A stretch of DNA of 64,000 bases from Oscillospiraceae bacterium (lineage in GTDB: Bacteria; Bacillota; Clostridia; Oscillospirales; Acutalibacteraceae), in the NCBI GenBank assembly GCA_902792905.1, contig CADBBH010000002.1:181627-245626 (forward strand), given 5' to 3'. Positions 34,454 through 43,915 of this stretch are shown here, piece by piece; positions within the stretch are counted from its first letter, which is position 1, and each line of letters begins with the position of its first letter. The translations under genes were made by a program, and so were the position numbers. A model generated the notes under the pieces. The model did no database searches. It was not told the origin of the DNA and saw nothing but the letters and a program-made list of their open reading frames with translations.

Positions 34454-37400
34454 ATGAAAACTTTAAGGAAATCATTATCCATCCTTCTCTCGCTGATGCT
34501 TGTGCTCGGCACTCTTGCCGTCGGCGGGATGTCCGCCTCGGCCGATACTTATATCAGCGTCGATGGCGTTGAGTATTCCCTTTCGGATGGAAGCGCAACG
34601 GTTACGGGCATTTCAGACGACCTGTCAATTGATCTGGTAATACCGGAGTCTGTTACTGTTGACGGGCTGGAATACGATGTAATCGAAATCGGTGACAGCG
34701 CCTTTATGAGTAAATCGATTACCGGTATCACTTTACCCGAATCGCTCGTGACTGTCGGTGACAGGGCTTTCAAAAATTGTTCCAATCTCAGTTATGTTGA
34801 ATTCGGCACCGGAATCACAACAATCGGAAACGAAGCTTTTAATTCCTGCACGAATCTCATTAAAGTGGTTTTACCTCGCCATGTTGTTTCAATAGGTTAT
34901 GGCGCCTTTTCCGGCACAACAAATCTCACCGATGCATTCGCATCGGCGATGATTGACTTAAGTGCCATCGGTTTTGGTTCAGCAGCCAATATCTGGAGAT
35001 ATGAAGTGCTCGCCGATCAGAGCGGTGCTCCCGCGGGTAAAATCTCTGTAAAAATCACCGGCAGAGATCAGGGCTTCGCGTCTCAGTTATCCTATGACGC
35101 GATGGGCGATAAATACATTATCGATTCCGTTGAAGTTTTCGGTGTGAATTATATAGCTCCTCCTCCCGTATATACCGTCACCCTTGACCCGGGTGAGGGC
35201 AGCGGCGAGCCGTTGGTTTTCCGCTCATCGGACCAGACCGAATTTCCGAATTGGCAAAATTCAGAGAACCTGCATTTTTATCTCGAAGATGACGGCAGAA
35301 TGGGATTCAGATTGGATACAGATTACTGCCCCGATACTTTTATTGCTCCTGATGATGATTTTTATTTTGATACATGGAGCGAAGATTACACTTATCATAC
35401 TCTCTCCTCAACAAATACGGTGATTACTGCACTGTGGAATAGTAACGGTTTTTTGATTATCGGAGTAAATGATGTCGAACTTGATTGGGACAATTACAAT
35501 GCCTTTTGTTCATTCAGACCCCGTGAAGCGGGAACGTATGGTTTTTATTCGAATAATGCCGATGTTAATTTCATTGTTATATTCGACGGTAAAACATATG
35601 ACATTCCCTATGAAGATCCATTCAGATTCAGTAAATATCTTGAAGCAAACGAAGTGTTCACTTTTGAAGTGAAAGCTGAATTTGAATATACGGATACTAT
35701 TAGTGTTACAGTTGCATCAGATGTTGCTTCATATAGCTTAACTCCTGCTGAATATACAATTGAAAACAGCGGTTACTCCGATATAACCTGTTCGTTTGAT
35801 TCTCTTTATTTAGGTCCGATTGTCAATGATTGTGGAAATATTGAAAATGCAAATTATATACAATTTTACTTGAACGGCGGCACTCTGACCGACGGCAACG
35901 GCAACAGTATTCCGTTCCTGGTAGATGACAAATGGCATAGTGGCCCGTCTGGCAGAAATTTCTACAGTAACGATTATTCTTCGTCTGATGAAACAGTTAT
36001 AATGACCGTGTGGATTGATCCCGAAGTCTATGATGCAGCAGCACCGGGCACCTATACGGGCGAACTTGAGTATGACTGTCTTTGGGCTCCTGTTAATTTT
36101 CCAGGTGTATCCGGCTCAATCCCCCTGACTCTCGTCATAACGGATCCGTTTGAATCAATGGAGACTTATACCGACTGGGAAGGAACGCTTGTAATCGACG
36201 AGAGCAAGTCCGTCATAATTTCCGGCGCAACTCACGATAACACCGGCACCGCATACGGTTCTGCAATAAAGATCTGCAATAATTCGACAGTCGATCTTTA
36301 CTTTGATGGCGCGAACGTCCTTTCGGCCAACCCGGCTGTCATTTCCGCGGGTATCGAAGTCGAAGAGGGCTCTACCGTCAATATTTACGGCTTTGACGGC
36401 TCAACCCTTACCGTTACCGGCGGTTATTTAGGCGCGGGTATCGGCGGCATAGGTTATGGTTCCGTATCAGCAACCAACCCCAAAGCAGGCAATATCAATA
36501 TATACAGCGGCACGATTGTTGCGACAGGCGGAGACAAGGGTGCGGGCATCGGCTCGGGCTATCATTCATCCGCGGGCAATATCAATATTTACGGCGGTGA
36601 CATAACCGCAATCGGCAAAGGCTTCGGCGCCGGAATCGGCTCAGGTTACGGCACAAGCGGCGGCGCAGCAGTCGCCGCAGGCGTCGGATATTATAACGGC
36701 GGAAATATCACTATTTCAGGCGGCACGGTCCGCGCAACGGCTTCCGCCGATGAAAATTTCAGCTTTGGCAGTTTCGATATTTTTGATTCCTCAACTTATC
36801 CGCGCGAGGATTCTTTTGGCGCAGGTATAGGCGGCGGCTACGGCGCTTCCTCGGGCAATATCATAATTGAAGGCAATGCCGTTGTAACGGCAATCAGCGG
36901 CTGCGGCGGCGCCGGAATAGGCACCGGCAGAGGCACAACCAAAGAAGCATATTATGATGCAGATAACTTTGACTGCAATGTAATAATCAGAGGCAATGCA
37001 AAAGTTACGGCCCTTGCGACTGCCGACCTCAGGGATACCATTACCGGCGACGACGGAGGCGCCGCAATAGGCCTCGGCAGACACTGCACGCTTGTCGGTC
37101 AGCCCAAAGGCACAATTTCCATTTCTGAGAATGCCGAGGTTACCGCACTCGCCGAATGCTGGGCAAACGCAATCGGTTCAGGCTGCGCAGTAGGCAAATT
37201 CACGAAGGACACAGAGGGCAATATTAAAAGACCGGCCAGAGCCCTGATGGAATCGGTTGAAATAGCAGATACCGCAGTTGTTCACGCTTATTCCGACGGC
37301 AACCGCGAAGCAGTTTATGAATTAACCTACACCGACTGGGAAGGAACGCTTATTATCGACGAGAGCAAGTCCGTGTATTTCTACGGCGTTACTCATGATA

Positions 37401-39433
37401 ACAGCGGCACCAATTACGGCTCGGCGATAAAAATCTGCAATAATTCGACAGTTGATCTTTACTTTGATGGCGCGAATGTCCTTTCGGGCAACCCGGATGT
37501 CATTTCCGCGGGTATCGAAGTTGAAGAGGGCTCAACTGTCAATATTTACGGTGCAGAGGGCTCAACCCTTACCGTCACCGGCGGAAAATACAGCGCGGGT
37601 ATCGGCGGCATAGGTTATGGTTCCATATCTGCAACCAACCCCAAAGCCGGTAATATCAATATATACAGCGGCACGATTGTTGCCACCGGCGGAGACAAGG
37701 GCGCGGGCATCGGCTCGGGATACCATTCATCGGCAGGCGATATCAATATTTACGGCGGTGATATAACCGCAATCGGAACAACATGCGGCGCCGGTATCGG
37801 CTCCGGTTACGGCACAAGCGGCGGCGCAGCAGTCGCTGCGGGCGTCGGATTCTATAACGGCGGCAATATCACTATTTCAGGCGGCACGGTTCGCGCAACG
37901 GCTTCTGACGATGGAAATTTCAGCTTTGACAGTTTTGATATTTTCAATTCCGAAACTTATCCGCGCGGCAATACTTTTGCCGCAGGTATAGGCGGCGGCT
38001 ACGGCGCTTCCTCAGGCAATATAGTAATTGAAGGCGACGCCGATGTAACGGCAATCGGCAGCTGCGGCGGCGCAGGAATCGGCACCGGCAGAGGCACAAC
38101 CAAACTGGCAAATTATGATGCAGATCACTTTGACTGCAATGTTATAATCAGAGGCAATGCGAAAGTTATCGCTCTTGCAACAGCCGACCTCAGGGAGAAC
38201 ATTACCGGCGATGACGGCGGCGCCGCAATAGGACTCGGCAGGCATTGCGCGATAGTCGGTCAGCCTGTGGGCACAATTTCCATCTCGGAGAACGCCGAGG
38301 TTACCGCTCTCGCCGAATGCTGGGCGAACGCCATCGGCTCAGGCTGCGCATTAGGCAAATTCACGAAGGACGCAGATGGAAATATTACAAGGCCGGAAAT
38401 GGCTCAGATGGAATCGGTTGATATAGACGATATTGCAGCCGTTCACGCTTATTCCGACGGCAACCGCGGCCCCTACTATGAGGAGTTCCCTTATATAATG
38501 GTCGCATTTCTTGATACGGATGATAACATTCTTCAGATTGGCAAATACGGCTGGCACGCAGTTCCCGAGCTCAACTTTGAAGCTCCTTCGAAGCCCATGA
38601 CGGATCAGTATACCTATCCTCTTACCGGCTGGGATGACGGAAACGGAAATGTCTGCCCGGCAGATGCAATCACTCCCGCCGAAGTAGATGTTACCTATAC
38701 TCCGGTATTCACCGAAACTTCGAGATTCACTCCGACTATAAGCGCGACCGAGGTTGTCCGCGGCGACAAGCTGACCTGGAATATAGCGGGTCCGCTCAAT
38801 GTCACCTGGCTGAAATTCACCAGCACGGACGAAAACGGAAATACTTACACAACCTATTACAAATACAGCAACTACAACAAGGGCACAACCGAGGTCAGCG
38901 TAACCGATACAGACGATGCAAGAATCTGGAATGTTCCGATGGTATTCAACTACGCGGGCTCACAGGCGGTTGATAACCAGACCTGGAGCATCGAATTCAG
39001 AGTTTCCGGCTCAAGCGAATGGCAGTCGGTTCCGGGCGACGCGTTCAATATCAAAGTCGGCAAGAACGCCGAAGCGATTGCACCCGCTCCCGAAGGAGGA
39101 GAAACCGAGCCCTATTCAATATGCGAATCGTATTATACTCACACTGATGAAAACGGCACGGATTACATTTATTTCGTAATTCAGACGACCGACGATGTTT
39201 CAAAGGTGAAGATAAGCTTCGTCAACGCCGATACGGGAAAGACCAAATCGGCAACCTATCAGGTCACATCGACCAACGTTCTCTCACACTATAACAGCGA
39301 CGGAAAAACCATTTGGGTTATCCGGATGAAAAACACGGCTCCCGCCCTGAATAACGAATATACCGCTCAGGTCCGCGGCGCCGCCTGGGGCGAAGGCACC
39401 ATCGTGCCGGAAAGCAACCCCGTTGTCACTTGA
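34454..39433 (+). CDS. Giant surface protein: LRR_5 repeats plus two 387-residue Gly-rich beta-helix repeats
   Basis: 1659 residues. Signal peptide 1-31 (ending SASA). BspA-type LRR_5 repeats run about 50-165 (VIEIGDSAFM, LVTVGDRAFKNCSNLSYVEF). A region to about 570 has no recognised family. Then two near-identical 387-residue units (572-958 and 959-1338) with many turns of the type GxGIGSGYG...GNINIYGGDI, which resemble carbohydrate-binding beta-helix proteins. The C-terminal 300 residues look like two Ig/fibronectin-like sandwiches. No LPxTG motif or membrane anchor is seen. AAGGAGG 5 bases before the ATG sets the start. Probably an adhesin or glycan-binding protein; this is inference. Confidence 0.85.
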   Translation: MKTLRKSLSILLSLMLVLGTLAVGGMSASADTYISVDGVEYSLSDGSATVTGISDDLSIDLVIPESVTVDGLEYDVIEIGDSAFMSKSITGITLPESLVTVGDRAFKNCSNLSYVEFGTGITTIGNEAFNSCTNLIKVVLPRHVVSIGYGAFSGTTNLTDAFASAMIDLSAIGFGSAANIWRYEVLADQSGAPAGKISVKITGRDQGFASQLSYDAMGDKYIIDSVEVFGVNYIAPPPVYTVTLDPGEGSGEPLVFRSSDQTEFPNWQNSENLHFYLEDDGRMGFRLDTDYCPDTFIAPDDDFYFDTWSEDYTYHTLSSTNTVITALWNSNGFLIIGVNDVELDWDNYNAFCSFRPREAGTYGFYSNNADVNFIVIFDGKTYDIPYEDPFRFSKYLEANEVFTFEVKAEFEYTDTISVTVASDVASYSLTPAEYTIENSGYSDITCSFDSLYLGPIVNDCGNIENANYIQFYLNGGTLTDGNGNSIPFLVDDKWHSGPSGRNFYSNDYSSSDETVIMTVWIDPEVYDAAAPGTYTGELEYDCLWAPVNFPGVSGSIPLTLVITDPFESMETYTDWEGTLVIDESKSVIISGATHDNTGTAYGSAIKICNNSTVDLYFDGANVLSANPAVISAGIEVEEGSTVNIYGFDGSTLTVTGGYLGAGIGGIGYGSVSATNPKAGNINIYSGTIVATGGDKGAGIGSGYHSSAGNINIYGGDITAIGKGFGAGIGSGYGTSGGAAVAAGVGYYNGGNITISGGTVRATASADENFSFGSFDIFDSSTYPREDSFGAGIGGGYGASSGNIIIEGNAVVTAISGCGGAGIGTGRGTTKEAYYDADNFDCNVIIRGNAKVTALATADLRDTITGDDGGAAIGLGRHCTLVGQPKGTISISENAEVTALAECWANAIGSGCAVGKFTKDTEGNIKRPARALMESVEIADTAVVHAYSDGNREAVYELTYTDWEGTLIIDESKSVYFYGVTHDNSGTNYGSAIKICNNSTVDLYFDGANVLSGNPDVISAGIEVEEGSTVNIYGAEGSTLTVTGGKYSAGIGGIGYGSISATNPKAGNINIYSGTIVATGGDKGAGIGSGYHSSAGDINIYGGDITAIGTTCGAGIGSGYGTSGGAAVAAGVGFYNGGNITISGGTVRATASDDGNFSFDSFDIFNSETYPRGNTFAAGIGGGYGASSGNIVIEGDADVTAIGSCGGAGIGTGRGTTKLANYDADHFDCNVIIRGNAKVIALATADLRENITGDDGGAAIGLGRHCAIVGQPVGTISISENAEVTALAECWANAIGSGCALGKFTKDADGNITRPEMAQMESVDIDDIAAVHAYSDGNRGPYYEEFPYIMVAFLDTDDNILQIGKYGWHAVPELNFEAPSKPMTDQYTYPLTGWDDGNGNVCPADAITPAEVDVTYTPVFTETSRFTPTISATEVVRGDKLTWNIAGPLNVTWLKFTSTDENGNTYTTYYKYSNYNKGTTEVSVTDTDDARIWNVPMVFNYAGSQAVDNQTWSIEFRVSGSSEWQSVPGDAFNIKVGKNAEAIAPAPEGGETEPYSICESYYTHTDENGTDYIYFVIQTTDDVSKVKISFVNADTGKTKSATYQVTSTNVLSHYNSDGKTIWVIRMKNTAPALNNEYTAQVRGAAWGEGTIVPESNPVVT
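36168..38469 (+). repeat. In-frame 1161-base tandem duplication within the surface-protein gene
   Basis: The segment beginning at about 36168 recurs at about 37329, and the two stay in register to 37308 and 38469 with a constant offset of 1161 bases (387 codons), checked at both ends. Differences are scattered base changes and no net indel was found. This points to a fairly recent duplication or ongoing gene conversion. Confidence 0.9.
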
Positions 39434-39585
39434 GCGGTCGCAGTTGAATTGGTAATGAGTAATCAGTAATTAGTAATTAAGGTTTTTTGGATTATATTTT
39501 TCCTCAAATCGACCTCGCATTTTAATTAACGCACCCTCGTAGGGGCGGATATCATCCGCCCGCCCAGGGATATGCGGAGCATAAT
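39434..39585. repeat. Composite intergenic repeat, copy 1
   Basis: Starts directly at the stop codon of the preceding gene with AGCGGTCG-CAGTTG, then GATTATATTTTTCC, GCATTTTAATTAACGCACC and the hairpin GTAGGGGCGGATATCATCCGCCC, ending ATATGCGGAGCAT. All of these blocks recur in the same order after potD at 47956-48220. No gene is seen in this 342-base gap (39434-39775); the rest holds a terminator and a promoter. Confidence 0.8.
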
Positions 39586-39606
39586 ACAATAAAACAATTC
39601 TCTAAA

Positions 39607-39636
39607 GCCCTCTCCGGTAAAGGAGAGGGCGCTTTT
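39607..39636 (+). terminator. Terminator after the giant surface-protein gene
   Basis: GCCCTCTCC / GGAGAGGGC, a 9-base-pair stem with loop GGTAAA, followed by GCTTTT. Confidence 0.75.
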
Positions 39637-39693
39637 CGTGAAAATAAAAAACGGGTGTGGTGATATCAAGGGTTAACGCGAGCATAATAATAC

Positions 39694-39722
39694 TTGAATT
39701 GTTAACATTTAACCGCTATAAT
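39694..39722 (+). promoter_or_regulatory. Sigma-A promoter of the ECF S-component gene
   Basis: TTGAAT (39694-39699), 17 bases, TATAAT (39717-39722). The leader of about 45 bases has no riboswitch-like structure. Confidence 0.75.
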
Positions 39723-39775
39723 ATAGTTGCACTATATTTGATTCAATCAAAACAGTAGCAGGAGGAAAACTTAAT

Positions 39776-40426
39776 ATGAACAAAAACAGAATCCAGCAGA
39801 TTGTCGGCATCGGTCTGTTTACGGCTGTGGTTGCCGTTTTGCAGGCGGCGGCAATCTCAATCAGATTCGGCGTATTCAACATCACCCTCGTTCTTATTCC
39901 GATAGTAGTCGGCGCGGCATTATACGGATACAAGGCGGGCGCGTGGCTCGGATTCGTCTTCGGTGTCGTTGTCCTTTTCACGGATGCGAGCCTATTCCTG
40001 GCGGTGAGCGTGCCGGGAACCATCCTGACGGTTTTGCTCAAAGGCACCATGGCGGGCCTGATTTCCGGGCTTGTCTATCATCTGCTTAAAGGCAAAAATA
40101 TGTATCTCGCCTGTCTGGCCGCGGCAATATGCGCCCCGGTAGTCAACACGGGCATATTCCTTCTCGGATGCCGCCTCTTCTTCTTCGAAACAATCAGCGA
40201 GTGGGCGGCAGGCGCGGGCTTCCCCTCTGCAGGCAAATATATGATATTCGGCCTTTGCGGCGTGAATTTCCTCGTTGAGTCCGCAGTCAATATCGTTCTC
40301 AGCCCCGTCATTTTCAGACTCATCAATCTCGGCAAAAAGACGCTCGGCATAAAGAGCACGGCAAAAGACGCAGGCGCTCCCGCGGAACCTGCTGCAGATA
40401 CCGAACGCGCTGAAAAACCGCAGTAA
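39776..40426 (+). CDS. ECF transporter S component, substrate unknown
   Basis: 216 residues with about five to six membrane segments and a charged C-terminal tail (Ala/Pro/Glu-rich, about 190-216) that is probably disordered. The start (AVVAVLQAAAISIRFGVFNITLVLIPIVVGAALYGYKAGAW) is typical of the ECF S-component family that captures a vitamin for a shared EcfAAT energiser. The energiser is not in the window, so it must be group II. The closeness of coaX would fit a pantothenate carrier, but this is speculation. AGGAGG lies about 10 bases before the ATG. Confidence 0.82.
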   Translation: MNKNRIQQIVGIGLFTAVVAVLQAAAISIRFGVFNITLVLIPIVVGAALYGYKAGAWLGFVFGVVVLFTDASLFLAVSVPGTILTVLLKGTMAGLISGLVYHLLKGKNMYLACLAAAICAPVVNTGIFLLGCRLFFFETISEWAAGAGFPSAGKYMIFGLCGVNFLVESAVNIVLSPVIFRLINLGKKTLGIKSTAKDAGAPAEPAADTERAEKPQ

Positions 40427-40438
40427 ACAGTAAAAAAT

Positions 40439-40469
40439 ACAGCCCCTCAAATCGAGGGGCTGTTTTCTT
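40439..40469. terminator. Bidirectional rho-independent terminator
   Basis: ACAGCCCCTC / GAGGGGCTGT, a perfect 10-base-pair stem with loop AAATC and TTTTCTT after it, between convergent genes. Confidence 0.9.
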
Positions 40470-40474
40470 ATGTC

Positions 40475-41452
40475 TTATTCTTTATAGAATTTCTCGATTG
40501 TCTGTAGGTAATCGAGAACCGTAGCGTCGCCCGAGCCGTAGATTTCATGGCGGCTGGCGGGGAATCTGACGAGTTTTCCGTTGGGGACGAGTGCAATGAA
40601 TTCGTCCTCTTTCTCGCTGACTACCGAGCCGTCCTCTTCGGGCTGGCATAGCAGAACGGGAATGTCAATCTTAGCACAGCGGGCGGGGTCGAGATTCTTC
40701 TTCGCGACAAGCACTGCCTCTTTGAGCCATTTATATGAGGCGTTCGCGGTCTGCAGGTCTTTATTCGCGCATTTCTTTGCCTGATAATAATTGAATCTCG
40801 CTTCGCTTGTCATATTGCTGTCAACATAGGTCTTGTTGGGGTTGAAGCCGTGGAAGCCCATGACCGTATCGTGGCCCTTGCCGATGGCGCAGAATACTCT
40901 CGCGATTGCCAGCGCGAGACCCTGGGGAAGGCCCGCCGTCTTGCAGAGAACCATCGGGGCGGACATAACCGCCTTCTTGAATATGCCGGGATGAGTCTGA
41001 AGATACTGAATTGTAACGGCTCCGCCCATCGAATGGCAGTAAACGAAGAGAGGCAGGTCGCCCGAATCGGGTTTAACAATCGTATTCACATATATATCGA
41101 GGTCCTCGATGTATTCATCGAATTTATTCACCGAAACCGTCTGCGGATCCGGAGCATAACGGTAGCTCGTTCCGTGCCCGCGCTGATCGAGCAGGAAAAC
41201 GTTGAAACCCATGACTATGAAATTGAAAGCCATCTCGCGGAATTTCTCGGCGCTCTCGGTGAAACCGTGAACAACCGTCACGCTCGCGAGTGCATCGGGA
41301 ATCAGATACTTTTCATAGTGGATATTCTGCCCGTCGTGGCCGCGGAAGAATCCCTCTTTGCGGAATTTCGCAAGGAAGGGCTCAACCTTCTCCTTCATTG
41401 TTTCTTCATAGCCGTTTTCACTGACAGGTATGTCTTTAATTCTGAGTTCCAT
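40475..41452 (-). CDS. Alpha/beta hydrolase, lysophospholipase PldB-like
   Basis: 325 residues. VVHGFTESAEKF gives the oxyanion region, YCHSMGGAV the nucleophile elbow (CxSxG-type flank, CHSMGG), LLCQPEEDGSV the acid and ASRHEIYG the His. It resembles the hydrolase at 926-1864 in family but is not a close copy. Substrate unknown; no signal peptide. It lies 82 bases after the beta-helix gene in the same direction, and a GGAGGG-like ribosome site is close to its ATG. Confidence 0.87.
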   Translation of the reverse strand: MELRIKDIPVSENGYEETMKEKVEPFLAKFRKEGFFRGHDGQNIHYEKYLIPDALASVTVVHGFTESAEKFREMAFNFIVMGFNVFLLDQRGHGTSYRYAPDPQTVSVNKFDEYIEDLDIYVNTIVKPDSGDLPLFVYCHSMGGAVTIQYLQTHPGIFKKAVMSAPMVLCKTAGLPQGLALAIARVFCAIGKGHDTVMGFHGFNPNKTYVDSNMTSEARFNYYQAKKCANKDLQTANASYKWLKEAVLVAKKNLDPARCAKIDIPVLLCQPEEDGSVVSEKEDEFIALVPNGKLVRFPASRHEIYGSGDATVLDYLQTIEKFYKE

Positions 41453-41534
41453 AATAACCCTCCTGCGGCAAAGCCGCCTTTATTCTCATTTATGATATCA
41501 AATATTTATGTTTCCGTCAACCTCGTCGCGGTCA

Positions 41535-43700
41535 TTATCTTTGCGTGAGCGTTCCCGCGCTCTCATAATCAAAGCGCTCAAAGCCGATTTTATCAAGTGA
41601 TTCATTTATATCCGGGAGCGTATAGTCATCATTAGCCGGGTCGAGGAATCCCGGGTCTTCGAGTACCGCATCCGTAAAATGCCCGAGCTTTTTGATTCCG
41701 CGTTCGAAAACGCGGGTGAAGAGATTCGGGTCGCTCCACCAGTTGCAGAAAACGTGAGAGTGATTTCTTAGATCCCAGTAAATATTGCCCTCATCTTTGA
41801 AGTTGTTGTTTCCGAATTCCGCAAAGACGGGCGTGTTGTCCGTCAGGAAAATGTTTCTTTTGAGCGTGAATTCATTATGATTATCCGGGTCGTCATATCC
41901 GAGCTGATGCTCTGCGCCCGTATAGCTCGAGCGAAGCGCGCCTTCTCCTCCGAGAGCGAAGATGTTGTTTGTTATTACGTTATCTTCGCCGTAATGCTGA
42001 TGGAAGGTCTGCGAGAGGCAGCGATAGACTAGATTTTTCTCAACCTCGATTTTGGACGAGCCCTCGTCAAGATAAATTCCCCATCCGCCGTAGCCGCCCT
42101 CATCCGGGTCGGCGGCGACATCGTGGATAACATTGCCCCTGATGATTGTACCGGGCTGCCTGCCGAGAGTGTAGATTCCGCCCATATCCGAGAGCCAGCC
42201 CTGGCCAATATTATAAATGAGATTATTTTCTATGATGATGTTATTCGTAACGCTCGGCGCGTATCCCCAGACCCAGCCGACAGAAATTGCTGTATAGTAG
42301 CCGTCTGTAATTTCGTTGTTTTTAAGCTCGCAATCGCGCGCGTGAGTCAGCAGAATCCCGCATCCCGAATAGAAGTACCTTCCGTAGCTTTTTATGAGCG
42401 TATCGCGCACCGTGATTCTTTCGGTAATTTCCTCATCCCCGCCGCGCTCGGCTCCGTCTATGTATATGCCAGAGGCACCGATACCGATAAGGTCGCAGCA
42501 GTCAATTGAGCAGTCCTTATCCGCGTGCACGAATTTGACAGCGCAGGTGCCGATATTCCTGAAAACGCAGTTGTGAAAAGCAATATTCTGAGAATCGGTC
42601 AGCTCAACTGCTCCTCCGCAGTCGAATTCCGCCTGGGGATGCCTCATCCCGTATTGCGCAAGCCAGTGATTATGGCCCTCAAGCTCGGGGAAGGGGCTGC
42701 AGGTATCGCAGAAGGTGACGCCATCAAATGAAATATTGCTGCAGTTATCAATGGTTATGAGTTTATCCGTAACTGCGAAACGCAGGTCGAGGTTGTCCGT
42801 TGTCTCTCCTTCGATCGGGATGTAGTATATCCGGGCGGATTCCTTGTCATAATACCATTCGCCTGGCTTGTCGAGTGTTTCACGAACATTTTCAAAGTAG
42901 TATTTCTGCCCCTCCTCAACGCGCATTGAAAGGGGAGTGGTAAGCATGATTCTGCCGCTTTTTTCATCGTATCCCGCCACTTGAGAAATCTCACCGCACC
43001 AGAAATGGAGCAGTCGGAGAGTGACGCCTTCGGGTGAATGAAACGCGAGAATTTTCTGATTGCGGTCGGGAGTTATACGAAGATCGCCGTAGGACCAGTT
43101 TTTCCAGGGGGTTGTCTCATCGGTGAAAAGAGCACCGCTGTGGTCGGTTTCGCGCACATAAAAGTATCCGCTCTCGGGATATCTTGTGACAGGCAGGGGA
43201 GTGTCGCCCCTGAGAAGAGTCGTGAATGCCTTTGAGGCGGGAACCGGAGCGGACAGGCATCGCCTGCCGTTCACCTCATCCTCCTGCCAGCCGTCTATGC
43301 TGTGAGAGCCGCTGATTCTGACTTCTTCGCCGGGAACGGCGCAGAAACTTATGTTCTTTTTGCTGTCCTCAAATACAAGCGGCTCGCTGATTTCATACAG
43401 TCCGCCGCCGAGCCAGACAGTTATATCATTCTCCGTCTTTTCCTGCGCGAGTTCTTTCGCTCTTTGCAGAGTTTTCACCGGCGCTGTTTCGGAGCCGTCA
43501 TTCGCATCGTCGCCCTCGGGCAAAACAAGTATATCGCCGCGTCCGAATGAGTAGTCCGCATTTTTGCGCCCCGGTTTTTCGGCACCCTCGCTTTTTGTAT
43601 AGGTGAATGTTTCTGCCGGCGCTCTGAAGTAATCGGCAAACCTCATGAACGGCAGGAGAAAAATCATGAAAAATGCGACAAGTCTCAAATGAATTCCCAT
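41535..43700 (-). CDS. Exported right-handed parallel beta-helix protein (GH141-like candidate)
   Basis: 721 residues. A hydrophobic N-terminus (5-22) serves as signal or anchor. Then ILVLPEGDDANDGSETAP-KTLQRA, the common start of parallel beta-helix enzymes, and beta-helix repeats at about 310-620 (ITIDNCSNISFDGVTFCDT, NNEITDGYYTAISVGW, GYGGWGIYLDEGSSKIEVEKNLVYRC). The HQHYGEDNVITNNIFA segment and overall layout resemble GH141 family enzymes (fucosidase/xylanase activities known there), recalled and not searched. It may act on host or plant polysaccharide outside the cell. Confidence 0.75.
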   Translation of the reverse strand: MGIHLRLVAFFMIFLLPFMRFADYFRAPAETFTYTKSEGAEKPGRKNADYSFGRGDILVLPEGDDANDGSETAPVKTLQRAKELAQEKTENDITVWLGGGLYEISEPLVFEDSKKNISFCAVPGEEVRISGSHSIDGWQEDEVNGRRCLSAPVPASKAFTTLLRGDTPLPVTRYPESGYFYVRETDHSGALFTDETTPWKNWSYGDLRITPDRNQKILAFHSPEGVTLRLLHFWCGEISQVAGYDEKSGRIMLTTPLSMRVEEGQKYYFENVRETLDKPGEWYYDKESARIYYIPIEGETTDNLDLRFAVTDKLITIDNCSNISFDGVTFCDTCSPFPELEGHNHWLAQYGMRHPQAEFDCGGAVELTDSQNIAFHNCVFRNIGTCAVKFVHADKDCSIDCCDLIGIGASGIYIDGAERGGDEEITERITVRDTLIKSYGRYFYSGCGILLTHARDCELKNNEITDGYYTAISVGWVWGYAPSVTNNIIIENNLIYNIGQGWLSDMGGIYTLGRQPGTIIRGNVIHDVAADPDEGGYGGWGIYLDEGSSKIEVEKNLVYRCLSQTFHQHYGEDNVITNNIFALGGEGALRSSYTGAEHQLGYDDPDNHNEFTLKRNIFLTDNTPVFAEFGNNNFKDEGNIYWDLRNHSHVFCNWWSDPNLFTRVFERGIKKLGHFTDAVLEDPGFLDPANDDYTLPDINESLDKIGFERFDYESAGTLTQR

Positions 43701-43826
43701 AATAATCCCTCAAATATTTGATGTTTCAATCATACACCAATCACGCCTTTTTTTCAAGCATTTATCATCCGCTCTCCCGCCGCAGACACTGCGACGGCAG
43801 ATTATTTATTATTTTTATCAAAACAG

Positions 43827-43855
43827 TTGACATTTTTTTCATTTTGCAATATATT
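43827..43855 (+). promoter_or_regulatory. Sigma-A promoter of the pot operon
   Basis: TTGACA (43827-43832), 17 bases, TATATT (43850-43855): an exact -35 box. The leader to potA is about 55 bases. Confidence 0.8.
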
Positions 43856-43915
43856 TATCGTAATAGTTTATAAAAAAGGATTGTGATATTTTTTTAAAAG
43901 AGAGGGGTCAGATAA

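Noticed and set aside
39723-39775. A riboswitch in the leader of the ECF S-component gene was considered.
   Set aside because: The leader is only about 45 bases and no known aptamer pattern or terminator is present.
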